Made by a program: the position numbers and the translations under genes. From the NCBI GenBank assembly GCA_963995525.1, contig OZ023218.1:51168541-51232540 (forward strand): a stretch of 64,000 nucleotides of DNA. Direction: 5' to 3'. Shown here one piece after another: positions 63,991-64,000 of this stretch; position 1 is the stretch's first letter; every line of letters begins with the position of its first letter. Source of the DNA: Escarpia spicata. Lineage: Eukaryota > Annelida > Polychaeta > Sabellida > Siboglinidae. Under the pieces are notes generated by a model that saw nothing but the letters and a program-made list of their open reading frames with translations, did not search any database and had not been told where the DNA came from.

Positions 63991-64000
63991 CCCCAGACTG

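Larger units (their letters stand above)
60312..64000 (+). mobile_element. Ty3/gypsy LTR retrotransposon (Mag/K02A2.6-like), decayed, runs off the window
   Basis: Probable 5' LTR start TGTAATGTTCAGG at the break in a CR1 fragment; the LTR 3' border is not resolved. Order gag, zinc knuckles, protease, RT, RNase H, integrase zinc domain, integrase C-terminus. The domain order RT-RNase H-integrase is Ty3/gypsy; the FxxRxQxPGE-like gag and YRRNRRHLR terminus resemble the Mag-like lineage. No envelope frame. The 3' LTR would be outside the window. Confidence 0.85.

Noticed and set aside
60312..64000. Endogenous retrovirus
   Set aside because: No envelope frame and Ty3/gypsy Mag-like features; the order and C-terminal integrase motif fit an ordinary LTR retrotransposon.

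Overview
The window is animal nuclear DNA. Genes have spliced exons with GT/AG junctions, introns are full of decaying transposons, and there are CR1-type LINEs, tRNA-derived SINEs and very many minisatellites. The gene set (TNFAIP3/A20, LANCL3, TMEM35/NACHO, an EEP nuclease) is bilaterian. The mix of CR1-like LINEs, Penelope-like elements and minisatellites that copy splice junctions suggests amphioxus (Branchiostoma); a mollusc, brachiopod or hemichordate is not excluded. That is an inference, not a database match.

Layout. (1) 1-9.6 kb: minus-strand EEP (CCR4/Angel/PDE12-like) nuclease gene, whose 3' end lies left of the window; its introns are almost entirely minisatellite. (2) 10.4-16.3 kb: non-autonomous DNA transposons with embedded 32-bp satellites. 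(3) 19.8-28.7 kb: minus-strand three-exon TMEM35/NACHO gene (167 aa), whose introns hold a Penelope-like element with a hammerhead ribozyme, a large palindromic MITE and a damaged CR1 LINE. (4) 29.1-37.0 kb: plus-strand four-exon LANCL3 gene (413 aa), divergent from NACHO across 417 bp. (5) 40.5-44.1 kb: minus-strand four-coding-exon TNFAIP3 (A20) gene (656 aa) with a candidate kappaB-bearing promoter near 48.6 kb; CR1 copies fill the gap. (6) 49-60.3 kb: transposon-rich DNA, including a 3.5-kb TIR element carrying a broken DUF7869-type gene, a hAT relic and CR1 tails. (7) 60.3-64 kb: a decayed Ty3/gypsy LTR retrotransposon running off the right edge.

Main observation: minisatellites here are not randomly placed. 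At least five splice junctions in three genes are the end unit of, or directly abut, a tandem array. In LANCL3 intron 2, 29 copies of [3' splice site + start of exon 3] occur with unit lengths of 48, 51, 54 and 57 bp, all multiples of three, leaving an open frame continuous with exon 3. A second notable object is the DUF7869-type gene bounded by about 39-bp terminal inverted repeats. All exon boundaries were derived by hand from frame, homology recollection and splice consensus; nothing was searched.
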